Positions 1 through 8,195 of a stretch of 64,000 bases of DNA are shown in pieces (within the stretch, counting starts at the first letter, position 1; every line of letters begins with the position of its first letter). Source of the stretch: Roseateles terrae (lineage in GTDB: Bacteria; Pseudomonadota; Gammaproteobacteria; Burkholderiales; Burkholderiaceae_C); NCBI RefSeq assembly GCF_014192155.1, contig NZ_JACHXO010000006.1:62001-126000 (forward strand), read 5' to 3'. The translations under genes and the position numbers were made by a program. Under the pieces are notes generated by a model. The model did not search any database. It had not been told where the DNA came from and saw only the letters and a program-made list of their open reading frames with translations.

Positions 1-776
1 GAGACGTTCGGCGCACGCTGATAGGAGACGTAGCCGTCATGCTGCTCATGGGCAAAGGCGACCCGTGCGGCGATGGTGTCGCCCAGCGGAATGTTGACCG
101 CGCCCTTGATGCCCATGCGGGCGTAGTTGCCGACCCCGCCTTCGATATAACCGGAGGTGTCACGCAGCACCGGCTTGGCGGTCTTCATGTTGATGGCGCC
201 GACGGTGGAGTTGCGGCCCCACAGCGTGCCCTGTGGGCCGCGCAGCACTTCGATGCCATCGAGGTCGAAGAGCATGGTCGCGGCGCCTTCGGGACGCGGC
301 GCAAACACGCCGTCCACGAACAGCGCGACTTCCGGGTCGGCATATTCGGTCTTGGCGCTGTCGTTGCCGATGCCGCGCAGCGTGATGCTCACGATGCCGT
401 GGTCGCCCTGACCGGTGCCCTGCATGCTGGGCACCAGATTGAAGACGTCCAGCATGCTCTTCACATGGTTGTCGTCCAGGGTCTGGGAATTGATGGCGGT
501 CACCGAGACCGGCGTCTTCTGCAGCGAGGTGCTGCGCTTGGTGGCGGTCACCAGCACCTGGGGCAGGGCCTGCTTGCCGTCAGCCGTGGTGGTGGCATTG
601 GCGCCTGCACTGCCCTGCGGGGCGGAATCCTGCGGTGCGGCCTGGGCGACAGTCTGTGAGGCCGGTGTGTCGGGCGCCTGTTGCGCCTGCACGGCGCCGG
701 CGATCAAGGCCAGCACGGCGAATTGGACGGGTGTGACCAGCCCGATGGCGGGTCGGCGGGACGAAGCTGAAGTCAT
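1..776 (-). CDS. TonB-dependent receptor, N-terminal part (cut by window edge)
   Basis: Outer-membrane receptor for active uptake of a substrate energised by TonB-ExbBD. The visible 258 residues begin with a signal-peptide-like hydrophobic stretch ending near AVQAQQ, then a low-complexity Gln/Ala/Thr region, then a typical plug domain: VLVTATKRSTSLQKTPVSV (a TonB-box-like start), then LRGIGND, VALFVDGVF, GIEVLRGPQGTLWGRNS and GAINMKT. The beta-barrel lies outside the window. ATG at 776 is preceded by a purine-rich GGAGACAAC. The gene diverges from a halogenase-family gene across an intergenic region with two LacI-type palindromes, so control by the LacI-family protein at 2658-3734 is likely. 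The substrate is unknown. Receptors beside halogenase-like genes and a LacI regulator are often linked to carbohydrate or plant-compound use, but that is family knowledge and not shown here. Confidence 0.93.
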   Translation of the reverse strand, partial: MTSASSRRPAIGLVTPVQFAVLALIAGAVQAQQAPDTPASQTVAQAAPQDSAPQGSAGANATTTADGKQALPQVLVTATKRSTSLQKTPVSVTAINSQTLDDNHVKSMLDVFNLVPSMQGTGQGDHGIVSITLRGIGNDSAKTEYADPEVALFVDGVFAPRPEGAATMLFDLDGIEVLRGPQGTLWGRNSTVGAINMKTAKPVLRDTSGYIEGGVGNYARMGIKGAVNIPLGDTIAARVAFAHEQHDGYVSYQRAPNV

Positions 777-848
777 GTTGTCTCCTGGGTGGCTCTGAAA
801 GCTCTTCAAAAATTTGTTCTTGTCGTTTGCAGCCATCCTAGGCAATCG

Positions 849-864
849 TTGACAACGTTGTCAA
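849..864. promoter_or_regulatory. LacI-family operator 1
   Basis: Perfect 16-bp palindrome TTGACAACGTTGTCAA with the central CG typical of LacI-family operators. It covers the -35 box of the minus-strand receptor promoter. The likely binder is the LacI-family protein encoded at 2658-3734. Confidence 0.7.
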
Positions 865-873
865 CGGCTGGAT

Positions 874-887
874 TGACACCGTTGTCA
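874..887. promoter_or_regulatory. LacI-family operator 2
   Basis: TGACACCGTTGTCA, a 14-bp palindrome with one mismatch, is the same half-site as operator 1. The two centres are about 24 bp apart (just over two helical turns), so the sites lie on nearly the same face of the DNA. It covers the -35 box of the plus-strand promoter. Confidence 0.65.
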
Positions 888-1015
888 TTTCGGGCACTAT
901 CATTTACCCGTAGTGGACCCCATGCTCCCAGAGAGGCCGCAGAGCCGATGGACACAGGGCTGCCGCGAGACTGATGCCTTTGCACAACACAGCACAAACA
1001 CGGAGACACAACGGC

Positions 1016-2590
1016 ATGAAGGCGATTGAAGACATTCTCATCGTGGGCGGAGGCACTGCCGGCTGGCTGACCGCCGCCTTCCTGGCGCAGCAGTTGGGAA
1101 CGGCGCACGGCGGGGTGCGCATCACCCTGGTGGAGTCGAGTGACATTGGCATCATCGGCGTGGGCGAAGGCACCTTCCCCTCGATCCGGGGGACCCTGTC
1201 CGCCATTGGCATTTCCGAATCGCGTTTCCTGCAGGCGTGCTCCGCCACCTTCAAGCAGGGCATTCGATTCAATGACTGGGTACGGCCTCCGGTGGATCAG
1301 CGCGGTGCCGGTGAATCAGGCCCCGACCATTACTTCCATCCCTTCAGCCTGCCCAGCCAGCGCCCCGGTGCGCCGGAATTGCTGCCGTACTGGTTGATGG
1401 GGGACGCAGGGCCGGACCGCGCCTTTGCCGAAGCGGTGACACTGCAGAAGGCGGTGGTGGATGCGAGACACGGCCCCAAGCGCGCCACCGACGGCGACTT
1501 CATGGGCGCCCTCAACTACGCCTATCACTTCGACGCCGGCCGATTCGCCGCGCTGCTGGCGGAACAGGCGCAGTCGCTGGGTGTGAAGCGGGTGATTGCG
1601 ACGGTGGATCAGGTGGAGCTCGATGAGCAGGGCGCGATCGCCGGCGTTGTCACGCGTGAGGCCGGCGCGCTGCGTGCGGGTCTTTACGTCGATTGCAGCG
1701 GCTTTCATGCACGATTGATCGGCCAGGCGCTGGGCGCGCCCTTCACTTCGCTGAACGACACGCTGTTTGTGGACCGGGCCCTTGCCATGCAGGTGCCCTA
1801 CGACCGGCCGGACACGCCGATTGCCTCCTGCACCCTGTCCACTGCGCAGCGCAATGGCTGGATCTGGGACATCGGACTGCAGGAGCGTCGCGGCATCGGC
1901 CACGTCTACAGCAGCCGCCACACCGACGACGAACAGGCCGAGCGTGAGCTGCGGCACTACATCGGCCCCGCCGCGGATGCACTGAGCCCCCGCAAGCTCA
2001 CCCTCAACGTCGGTTATCGGGAGACGCAGTGGGTGAAGAACTGCGTGGCGGTCGGGCTGTCAGGCGGCTTCCTGGAACCCCTGGAATCGTCAGGCATCGG
2101 GTTGATCGAGACTGCGGCCTATCTGATTGCGCAGCTGTTCCCATTTGACGGAGACACCGAGCCGGTGGCCCGTCATTTCAACCGATTCATGAGTGAGCGC
2201 TACGCCCGCATCGTGGATTTCATCAAGCTGCACTACGCGGTGACGAAGCGGCAGGACACCGCCTTCTGGCGCGACAACGCCGATCCGGCCTCGCATCCGG
2301 ACAGCCTCAAGGACAAGCTGGCCATGTGGCGCCATCGGCCGCCGCAGCGGCTGGACTTCATCACCGATGTGGAGATGTACCTGCCGGCGAGCTGGCAATA
2401 CGTGCTCTATGGCATGGAGTACGACACGCAGCTGCAGGGCGCACGTGCGGGATGGCGACGTGCGGAAGAGGCCCGCAAGGAATTCGGCATGATCGCCCAG
2501 CTGGGCCAGCATGCGGTGCGAGACCTGCCGCGGCATCGGGATTTGATCGAAATGATGCTGAGCCGGGCGGGGCTCAAGATGGCGGCTTAA
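1016..2590 (+). CDS. Flavin-dependent tryptophan-halogenase family protein
   Basis: About 524 residues, normal for the PrnA/tryptophan halogenase family. These cytosolic enzymes use FADH2, O2 and halide to halogenate aromatic substrates. The flavin motif GGGTAG is at residues 11-16, the lysine matching PrnA Lys79 is Lys80 (ATFKQGIRF), and the WxWxI signature is at Trp282, Trp284 and Ile286, so the catalytic set looks intact. I chose ATG 1016 because GGAGA sits nine bases upstream and the FAD motif starts right after it; an in-frame ATG at 974 would add 14 unlikely residues. Its partner is the divergent TonB receptor, with a LacI-family gene downstream in convergent orientation. Homologues in such loci are annotated as tryptophan halogenases, but few have a known substrate; tryptophan itself is not implied. 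The stop codon lies in a 10-bp tandem repeat. Confidence 0.9.
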   Translation: MKAIEDILIVGGGTAGWLTAAFLAQQLGTAHGGVRITLVESSDIGIIGVGEGTFPSIRGTLSAIGISESRFLQACSATFKQGIRFNDWVRPPVDQRGAGESGPDHYFHPFSLPSQRPGAPELLPYWLMGDAGPDRAFAEAVTLQKAVVDARHGPKRATDGDFMGALNYAYHFDAGRFAALLAEQAQSLGVKRVIATVDQVELDEQGAIAGVVTREAGALRAGLYVDCSGFHARLIGQALGAPFTSLNDTLFVDRALAMQVPYDRPDTPIASCTLSTAQRNGWIWDIGLQERRGIGHVYSSRHTDDEQAERELRHYIGPAADALSPRKLTLNVGYRETQWVKNCVAVGLSGGFLEPLESSGIGLIETAAYLIAQLFPFDGDTEPVARHFNRFMSERYARIVDFIKLHYAVTKRQDTAFWRDNADPASHPDSLKDKLAMWRHRPPQRLDFITDVEMYLPASWQYVLYGMEYDTQLQGARAGWRRAEEARKEFGMIAQLGQHAVRDLPRHRDLIEMMLSRAGLKMAA

Positions 2591-2640
2591 AGCGGCTTAA
2601 AGCGGCTTAAAGCGGCTTAAAGCGGCTTAAAGCGGCTTGA
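2581..2640. repeat. Six-copy 10-bp tandem repeat (AGCGGCTTAA)
   Basis: Positions 2591-2630 hold four perfect copies of AGCGGCTTAA. The flanking copies GGCGGCTTAA (2581-2590) and AGCGGCTTGA (2631-2640) differ by one base each. The first copy supplies the TAA stop of the halogenase-like gene. The array fills most of the gap to the convergent lacI-type gene and probably expands or contracts by slippage. Confidence 0.9.
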
Positions 2641-2657
2641 GTTGCAGGGGCGGCGGC

Positions 2658-3734
2658 TCAGGCCGACGCCGCTTTGCGCGCGCGTGTCGGCTTGTCCACC
2701 GACGCCGCTGTGGAATCGCGCACGATGAGTTCGTGCTTGAGCACCTTGTGCTGCGCGCTGCCACTGGTCACCACCACCTGCCCGCCGCCGTCGCTCGCGC
2801 GGGTGCCGACCAGCAGATCCACTGCGGCACGGGCCATGTCGTCCATCGGCTGACGCACGGTCGTCAGCGGCGGCCAGACCCGCGCGGCGGCTGGTGTGTC
2901 ATCGAAGCCGGCAATCGACAGATCTCCGGGCACTTCCAGACCGAGCCGCTGCGCGGCCACCAGCACGCCGAGCGCCATTTCATCGTTGCTTGCAAAGACA
3001 GCGGTGGGGCGCTGACGGCGGCTCAGCAGCTGGTAGGCCGCTTCCACGCCGGTGGGGAAGGTGAAGTCGCCCTGCACCACCAGGTCTTTGTCCAGGGGAA
3101 TGCCATGGGCCTTGAGTGCGGCCGCATAGCCCTGATACCGCCGCTTGGACGCCACCTGGTCCTTCGCCCCCTTGATGATGGCAATGCGCTGGTGGCCCAG
3201 GCTGATCAGCAGGTTGGTGATCTCTTCGGCGGCATGCACGTCGTCCATGCGGACGCTGGGATGTTCAGGATCATCCGCCGCAGGGGAGATCAGCACGCAA
3301 GGCGTCTGGCTGTCCCGCAACGCCTTCAGCACCTGCGGGTTGTCGCACAGCGGCGGCGTGAGGATCATGCCGTCCGGTCGCAGGGCCGACACCATGCGGT
3401 CCACCTGCATCGGGAGGTCAGGGGCGTCGTTGTGCAAGGACTCGACCACCAGGTGGTAACCGGCTTCCCGACAGCGCAGTGTGGCGCCCTGCTGGACACC
3501 GCCGACGAAGGCCGCGCTCGGGTCGTAGTACAGCAAGCCAATGAGGAATGAGCGGCCACCCGCCAGGCTGCGCGCGGACTGCTTGGGCCGGTAGTTGAGC
3601 CGGGCCATGACCTGCTCCACCTGCTCCCGCGTCTCGGCATGCACGCCGGCCTCGCGATTCACAACGCGAGACACGGTCTTGATCGACACCCCCGCCTCAC
3701 GGGCGACGTCGATGATGGTGGCGGGTTTGGGCAT
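2658..3734 (-). CDS. LacI-family transcriptional regulator
   Basis: 358 residues from ATG 3734, the usual LacI/GalR length. The N-terminal helix-turn-helix is TIIDVAREAGVSIKTVSRV, followed by the hinge helix region (SARSLAGGRS) and a periplasmic-binding-protein-like sensor domain with GFDDTPAAARVWPPLTTV near the C-terminus. Reading could extend upstream to 3914, but the family start fits 3734 and the extra residues are low-complexity. It is convergent with the halogenase-like gene. The two palindromes at 849-887 are typical LacI-family operators, so it most likely represses the receptor/halogenase pair until an inducer, probably a sugar or glycoside, binds. Confidence 0.92.
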   Translation of the reverse strand: MPKPATIIDVAREAGVSIKTVSRVVNREAGVHAETREQVEQVMARLNYRPKQSARSLAGGRSFLIGLLYYDPSAAFVGGVQQGATLRCREAGYHLVVESLHNDAPDLPMQVDRMVSALRPDGMILTPPLCDNPQVLKALRDSQTPCVLISPAADDPEHPSVRMDDVHAAEEITNLLISLGHQRIAIIKGAKDQVASKRRYQGYAAALKAHGIPLDKDLVVQGDFTFPTGVEAAYQLLSRRQRPTAVFASNDEMALGVLVAAQRLGLEVPGDLSIAGFDDTPAAARVWPPLTTVRQPMDDMARAAVDLLVGTRASDGGGQVVVTSGSAQHKVLKHELIVRDSTAASVDKPTRARKAASA

Positions 3735-3855
3735 GCGCGGATTTTGGCGCAATGTGGGGAGATGCGCAGGGCCTAGGTGGCGGGGAGCGGGAGCAGCCAG
3801 GACACGTTGCGTTCTTTGACTGCGTTGGAGGACTCGGTCACGCAAGCGCGACCCC

Positions 3856-3879
3856 GGTTTTGACCTCACGGTCAAAACC
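3856..3879. repeat. Perfect inverted repeat, 10-bp arms
   Basis: GGTTTTGACC and GGTCAAAACC are separated by TCAC. It lies between the LacI-family gene and tRNA-Leu and lacks a T-tract, so it is not a clear terminator. It could be an operator or a mobile-element scar. Confidence 0.5.
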
Positions 3880-3893
3880 ATTCGAGTCCTCGC

Positions 3894-3914
3894 GTGAAGT
3901 CCACCGGACTTCAC
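3894..3914. repeat. Perfect inverted repeat, 9-bp arms
   Basis: GTGAAGTCC and GGACTTCAC flank a 3-base loop, 14 bases after the previous inverted repeat. No T-tract follows on either strand. Function unknown. Confidence 0.45.
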
Positions 3915-3932
3915 TTCCTGGGCGGCAGAATG

Positions 3933-3963
3933 AAAAAAGGGTCAGCTTTCGCTGACCCTTTTT
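3933..3963 (-). terminator. Rho-independent terminator after tRNA-Leu
   Basis: AAAAAAGGGTCAGC, a TTTC loop and GCTGACCCTTTTT form a strong stem with A-tract and T-tract, so it can act in both directions. It starts seven bases beyond the tRNA 3' end and ends the minus-strand tRNA transcript. Confidence 0.9.
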
Positions 3964-3969
3964 GAATTT

Positions 3970-4054
<85 letters not shown>

Positions 4055-4203
4055 TTTCAGGATTTATTCACTCACCGCCTGGCTCTCCCAACCTCTTCAC
4101 AAGTGCCTGAAGTCTCAACTTCCGGCTTTTGCGTTTCGGCTGTTTGCTGCAGCGATCAGCGAAGAATTAGACTTTAGCACAACTTGAAGGGTTGGCAAGC
4201 GTT

Positions 4204-5613
4204 TTATCCAGCCCAGCGTGTGGTTCCCAAACGCTCGTGCGGATCAAAGAGCATTTGTACTCGCTTCGCCCATTCCAGGATGGCAGGCGAGACCTGACGC
4301 CAATGCGCCGCATACGCCTGCTGCAGTTGCGGCCCCACCCCGTGCTCCGCGCTGATGGATCCGCCATGCGCCGCCACCAGCCGATAAAGCCCGTCCCGCA
4401 CGGCCAGCTCTTGCTCCGGCGCCAGCGGGCCCGCGGCCGCCGGCCACACCATGTTGAAGTGCATGCCGCCGTCGCCCAGATGGCCGAAGTCCGCCAGACG
4501 CATCTGCGGATGGTGCAACGCCAGCCAGGCTGAGCCCTCTTCACGGAACACCATGAAGGACCGACGGGGCAGCGACAGGTCCAGCCCGATCACCTTGCCC
4601 TGCGCCCTCAACCCCTCGCTGATCCGATGGCGCAGCCCCCAAATGGCTTCATCGGCGTCCAGCACCGCATCCGCCACCCGCCCGCTCTCGAATTCAGACT
4701 CGAGCCAGCCTTGCAGCAATGCATTCAGATCGAGCTGGTCTGCCGCCAGCTCGCTGCTGAGCTCAATGAGCAGCGCATAGTCCGGCAGCTCACCGCTGAA
4801 CCAACGCGACACCTCCTGACCATGCAGCCCTGCTTCCAGCGCCGCACGGCTGATGCCCTCAAACGCGGACACCAGCACACCCCAGCGCTGCATCACCGTC
4901 TGATAGAGCGGGAACACCGGCCCCAGGCCCGTTGGTGCGACCAGCGCGACGGCCCGCTGGCGAGGCAACGGGCTCAGCTTGAGCGTGGCCTCGGTGATCA
5001 CCCCAAGGCTGCCGGAGGAGCCGATGAAGAGGTGGCCCAGCGCCAGCGCGGAGTTGTCCTTCTGCAGCCCCTGCCCGCACCGCAGCACCTGCCCGGCCGG
5101 CTCGGCCAGCACGACCTCCAGGCCCAGCGTGTTGGCCCGCACGTCGCCGTAACGCAGCATGCGCGTGCCGCCCGTGTTGTGCGCCAGCATGCCGCCGATG
5201 CTCGGATCGGCACTGAGATCCACCGGGAACCAGAGTCCGTGCTCGGCCAGCCGCTCATTCAGCTCCGACAGGCGAAAACCAGCCGAGAGCCGCACCGTGC
5301 GGTCCAGCAGATCCAGCTCAAAGACCTGCTTGAGCCGTTCGGTGCTCAGCAATAAGTCGCGCGCGCCATCGGTCGGCGTGCCGGCACGGACCAGCCCGGT
5401 GTGCGCCCCTTGCGGGATCACCCGCGCCTCGTGCTCGGCGGCCATCGCCATGAGAGAGGCCACTTCCGCCACCGTCCCCGGTCGCACCACACCTGCGGCC
5501 TGCCCCGCGCCATAACGCGCCGGTTGCAGATAGCGGGCTTCGATGTCTCCGCCCTCCTGCACTTGCGCATCGCCGCACAGGCCACGGGCCTGCGCGAGCA
5601 GGCGGCTCAGCAT
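4204..5613 (-). CDS. FAD-linked oxidase, probable D-2-hydroxyglutarate dehydrogenase
   Basis: 469 residues of the VAO/GlcD-type FAD-binding oxidoreductase family. The FAD-binding half carries IPQGAHTGLVRAG near residue 66 and the GGMLAHNTGGTRMLRYGD block; the C-terminal half ends with a family-typical HLGDGGMHFN metal/substrate motif and SAEHGVG. It overlaps the end of the upstream 2-oxoadipate decarboxylase gene by 7 bp. That enzyme yields D-2-hydroxyglutarate, so oxidation of D-2-hydroxyglutarate to 2-oxoglutarate is the most economical assignment. Sequence alone would also allow D-lactate or glycolate dehydrogenase. It is the last gene of the lysine operon. Confidence 0.85.
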   Translation of the reverse strand: MLSRLLAQARGLCGDAQVQEGGDIEARYLQPARYGAGQAAGVVRPGTVAEVASLMAMAAEHEARVIPQGAHTGLVRAGTPTDGARDLLLSTERLKQVFELDLLDRTVRLSAGFRLSELNERLAEHGLWFPVDLSADPSIGGMLAHNTGGTRMLRYGDVRANTLGLEVVLAEPAGQVLRCGQGLQKDNSALALGHLFIGSSGSLGVITEATLKLSPLPRQRAVALVAPTGLGPVFPLYQTVMQRWGVLVSAFEGISRAALEAGLHGQEVSRWFSGELPDYALLIELSSELAADQLDLNALLQGWLESEFESGRVADAVLDADEAIWGLRHRISEGLRAQGKVIGLDLSLPRRSFMVFREEGSAWLALHHPQMRLADFGHLGDGGMHFNMVWPAAAGPLAPEQELAVRDGLYRLVAAHGGSISAEHGVGPQLQQAYAAHWRQVSPAILEWAKRVQMLFDPHERLGTTRWAG

Positions 5614-6683
5614 GCAGGCGCCTCGTCCGCCGCACGGCCGGCCGTCATCTTGAAGATGCCGGTGGCATTGCCTGCATCAAAGGCCAGATCCAGCGCGGTC
5701 GAATTCGGCAGCGTCTCGCGCTGGATGAATTCGTGGAAGCTGCCCGGCACTTCCAGCATTACCCGCTGACCCCGGTCATGGAACTCCCGCATCACCCGGG
5801 CGGCCCGGAAGGCCGTCTGGCGCACCCGGCCGGTGGCCGAGGTCTCGATGCTGTCCTTGACCGGACGGCCCAGGTCCCGCTGGCCCTGCGCCACGGCCGC
5901 CACATCGGGCACCCGGTCGGTCGCATGGTTGAAGGCATTGCCCTCGGTGGAGATCCAGGCCATCTCGGCGGATTCACTCAGCAGCGCCTGATAGTCGTCC
6001 GCCTCGAACAAGCCGTGGTGACGCGCAAAACAGGCGATGAGATGCGGCAACAGCACTTCCGCCGATGCGCGGGGCAACTGACGGTCTCGCGCCAGTTGCT
6101 CCAGCAGCGCCAGGTCGGACGGCGAGAGCGGATCCCGCGAGCTGGCCAGCACCCGGGTCACGGTCGCCTGGAAGACTTCGGAGAAGCGCTCCGGATGCAG
6201 CTCGGAGACGAAGTACTGTGCAATGTCCTCCGGCAGGTCTGCATGCCGCCAGGCCCGACCGGTCATTTTCAGCTTGGGCAGCGGATAGGTCGCGGCCATC
6301 TTGAAACCGAGCGGGCGCAGCACCCGGGTGATCGACGCTTCCCCAGGCGGCAAGGCGCCGCTGGGCCAGGCCACGGTGCGCAGGGCGCCGTGGTCGAACA
6401 CCAGCCGCTGACCGGCCCGCTGCAGGTCCGCCACATAGGCCGAGGCCATGGGCACCCGCCGGGTGACGTCCAGGAACAGCGCCATGTTCAGTGCCTGCGC
6501 CAGCTCGGCGCGGCTGACGATGTCGCCGACCGGGCGCAGCAGCGCCGGCACCACGTCCACCTGCGCAAAGGCTTGCCGCGCGGGCACTTCGCCCAGCGCG
6601 ACCTTGAGCAGCCGATAGACGCCGCTGTCTTCCGCGACCACCTCCGTCGCCGGAGCGGTCGCGCTGGTGCCGATCTCAGACAT
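5607..6683 (-). CDS. hglS: 2-oxoadipate dioxygenase/decarboxylase (DUF1338, HglS/YdcJ family)
   Basis: 358 residues. In Pseudomonas putida, HglS (Fe(II), vicinal oxygen chelate fold) converts 2-oxoadipate to D-2-hydroxyglutarate and CO2. Likely metal ligands and substrate arginine are visible: His98 and Arg102 in FDHGALRTV, His253 in AFNHATDRVP and Glu311 in VMLEVPGSF, matching the family pattern H-x3-R, H, E. The protein is shorter than some family members (about 450), mainly through fewer insertions. It starts at ATG 6683, overlapping the aldehyde dehydrogenase stop by 8 bp, and its own end overlaps the FAD oxidase start, so translation is coupled. Context gives it a role in lysine catabolism. 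Confidence 0.88.
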   Translation of the reverse strand: MSEIGTSATAPATEVVAEDSGVYRLLKVALGEVPARQAFAQVDVVPALLRPVGDIVSRAELAQALNMALFLDVTRRVPMASAYVADLQRAGQRLVFDHGALRTVAWPSGALPPGEASITRVLRPLGFKMAATYPLPKLKMTGRAWRHADLPEDIAQYFVSELHPERFSEVFQATVTRVLASSRDPLSPSDLALLEQLARDRQLPRASAEVLLPHLIACFARHHGLFEADDYQALLSESAEMAWISTEGNAFNHATDRVPDVAAVAQGQRDLGRPVKDSIETSATGRVRQTAFRAARVMREFHDRGQRVMLEVPGSFHEFIQRETLPNSTALDLAFDAGNATGIFKMTAGRAADEAPAC

Positions 6684-8181
6684 CGAACTTCACACCCTGC
6701 GCCAGCGGCAGCTCGCGCGAATAGTTGACGGTGTTGGTCGTGCGGCGCATGTAGGCCTTCCACGCGTCGGAGCCGGACTCACGTCCGCCGCCGGTTTCCT
6801 TCTCGCCGCCGAAGGCGCCGCCGATCTCAGCGCCGGAGGTGCCGATGTTGACGTTGGCAATGCCGCAGTCAGAGCCGGTGGCGCTGACGAAGGTCTCGGC
6901 CTCACGGATGTCGTTGGTGAAGATGGCGGAAGACAGGCCCTGCGGCACGTCGTTCTGCATCGCGATGGCTTCATCCAGCGTCTTGTACTTCAGCGTGTAG
7001 AGGATGGGCGCGAAGGTTTCCTGACGCACCACCTCGGTCTGGGCCGGCATGCGGACCAGCGCCGGCACGGCATACCAGGCTTCCGGATATCGCGAGGCCA
7101 GCGCCCGTTCGCCGCCGGACACCTCGCCGCCCTGCGCCCGTGCCGCAGCCAAAGCCGCCTGCATCGCATCGAAGGCACCCTTGTCGATCAGCGGACCGAT
7201 CAGATTGCCGGCTTCGATCGGGCTGCCGATCTTCAGCTGCGCACGGGCGCGCTCCAGTCGCTGCACCAGCTCGTCATGAATGGACTCATGGGCGATCACG
7301 CGGCGGGTGGTCGTGCAGCGCTGGCCGGCCGTGCCATAAGCACCAAAGAGGATGCCGCGCACCGCCAGGTCCAGATCGGCGCTTGGCGTCACGATGATGG
7401 CGTTGTTGCCGCCCAGCTCCAGCAGGCAGCGGCCAAAACGCGCCGCCACACGCGGGCCAACCGCGCGACCCATGCGGGTGGAGCCGGTGGCAGACACCAG
7501 CGCCACGCGCGCATCGTCCACCATTGCTTCGCCCACGGCGGCCCCGCCGATCACCACCTGCGACAGATGCGCGGGGGCACCGGCGTAACGGGCCACCGCC
7601 TTGTCGAACAGCGCCTGCGTTGCGAGCGCAGTGAGCGGGGTCTTCTCGGACGGCTTCCAGACGCAGGTGTCGCCGCAGACCAGGGCCAGCGCGGAGTTCC
7701 ACGCCCACACGGCCACCGGGAAGTTGAAGGCGGAGATGATGCCGACCACGCCCAGCGGCAGGTACTGCTCCATCATCCGGTGCCCGGGGCGCTCGCTGGC
7801 GATGGTCAGGCCATGCAGCTGGCGCGACAGGCCGACGGCGAAGTCGCAGATGTCGATCATCTCCTGCACTTCGCCCTCGCCTTCGCTGGTCACCTTGCCG
7901 GCTTCCAGCGAGACCAGACGGGCCAGATCCGCCTTGTGGGCGCGCAGCTCTTCGCCGAACAGGCGCACCAGCTCGCCGCGCTTGGGCGCGGGCACCTGGC
8001 GCCAGGCCAGGAAGGCGGTGTGGGCGCGGGCGACAGCTTCAGTCATGGCGGCGCTGGAGGCCTCCGCCACGGCGCCGATTACGGCGCCGTCAATGGGGCT
8101 GCGGACGGTCATGGAACCGCCGGTATAGGCAGTGCTAGGGACGCCCAGGGCGGCCAGCAGATCGGTACTTGTGGTGCTCAT
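6676..8181 (-). CDS. amaB: L-piperidine-6-carboxylate / 2-aminoadipate-6-semialdehyde dehydrogenase (ALDH7 type)
   Basis: 501 residues, aldehyde dehydrogenase superfamily, closest in motif to ALDH7A1/antiquitin. The catalytic glutamate block LELGGNNAIIV and catalytic cysteine block GQRCTTTRR are both present; GNNAI and CTTTRR are ALDH7 marks. Substrate would be 2-aminoadipate semialdehyde (open form of piperidine-6-carboxylate) with NAD(P)+, yielding 2-aminoadipate. ATG 8181 follows AAGGAG and gives the usual family N-terminus; in-frame sequence upstream is the antisense shadow of the next gene. It lies 14 bp after the lysine 6-dehydrogenase stop and overlaps hglS by 8 bp. Confidence 0.92.
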   Translation of the reverse strand: MSTTSTDLLAALGVPSTAYTGGSMTVRSPIDGAVIGAVAEASSAAMTEAVARAHTAFLAWRQVPAPKRGELVRLFGEELRAHKADLARLVSLEAGKVTSEGEGEVQEMIDICDFAVGLSRQLHGLTIASERPGHRMMEQYLPLGVVGIISAFNFPVAVWAWNSALALVCGDTCVWKPSEKTPLTALATQALFDKAVARYAGAPAHLSQVVIGGAAVGEAMVDDARVALVSATGSTRMGRAVGPRVAARFGRCLLELGGNNAIIVTPSADLDLAVRGILFGAYGTAGQRCTTTRRVIAHESIHDELVQRLERARAQLKIGSPIEAGNLIGPLIDKGAFDAMQAALAAARAQGGEVSGGERALASRYPEAWYAVPALVRMPAQTEVVRQETFAPILYTLKYKTLDEAIAMQNDVPQGLSSAIFTNDIREAETFVSATGSDCGIANVNIGTSGAEIGGAFGGEKETGGGRESGSDAWKAYMRRTTNTVNYSRELPLAQGVKFDV

Positions 8182-8195
8182 GGCGCAATTCTCCT

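Larger units (their letters stand above)
835..903. promoter_or_regulatory. Divergent promoter pair for the TonB receptor and the halogenase-like gene
   Basis: On the minus strand TTGACA (864-859) is followed after 18 bases by TAGGAT (840-835), a good sigma70 pair for the receptor. On the plus strand TTGACA (873-878) is followed after 19 bases by TATCAT (898-903), a slightly long-spaced pair for the halogenase-like gene. Each -35 box lies inside one of the two palindromes described separately, the usual arrangement for LacI-type repression. Confidence 0.55.

Noticed and set aside
2581-2640. CRISPR array
   Set aside because: Ten-base units are contiguous without spacers; it is a simple tandem repeat.
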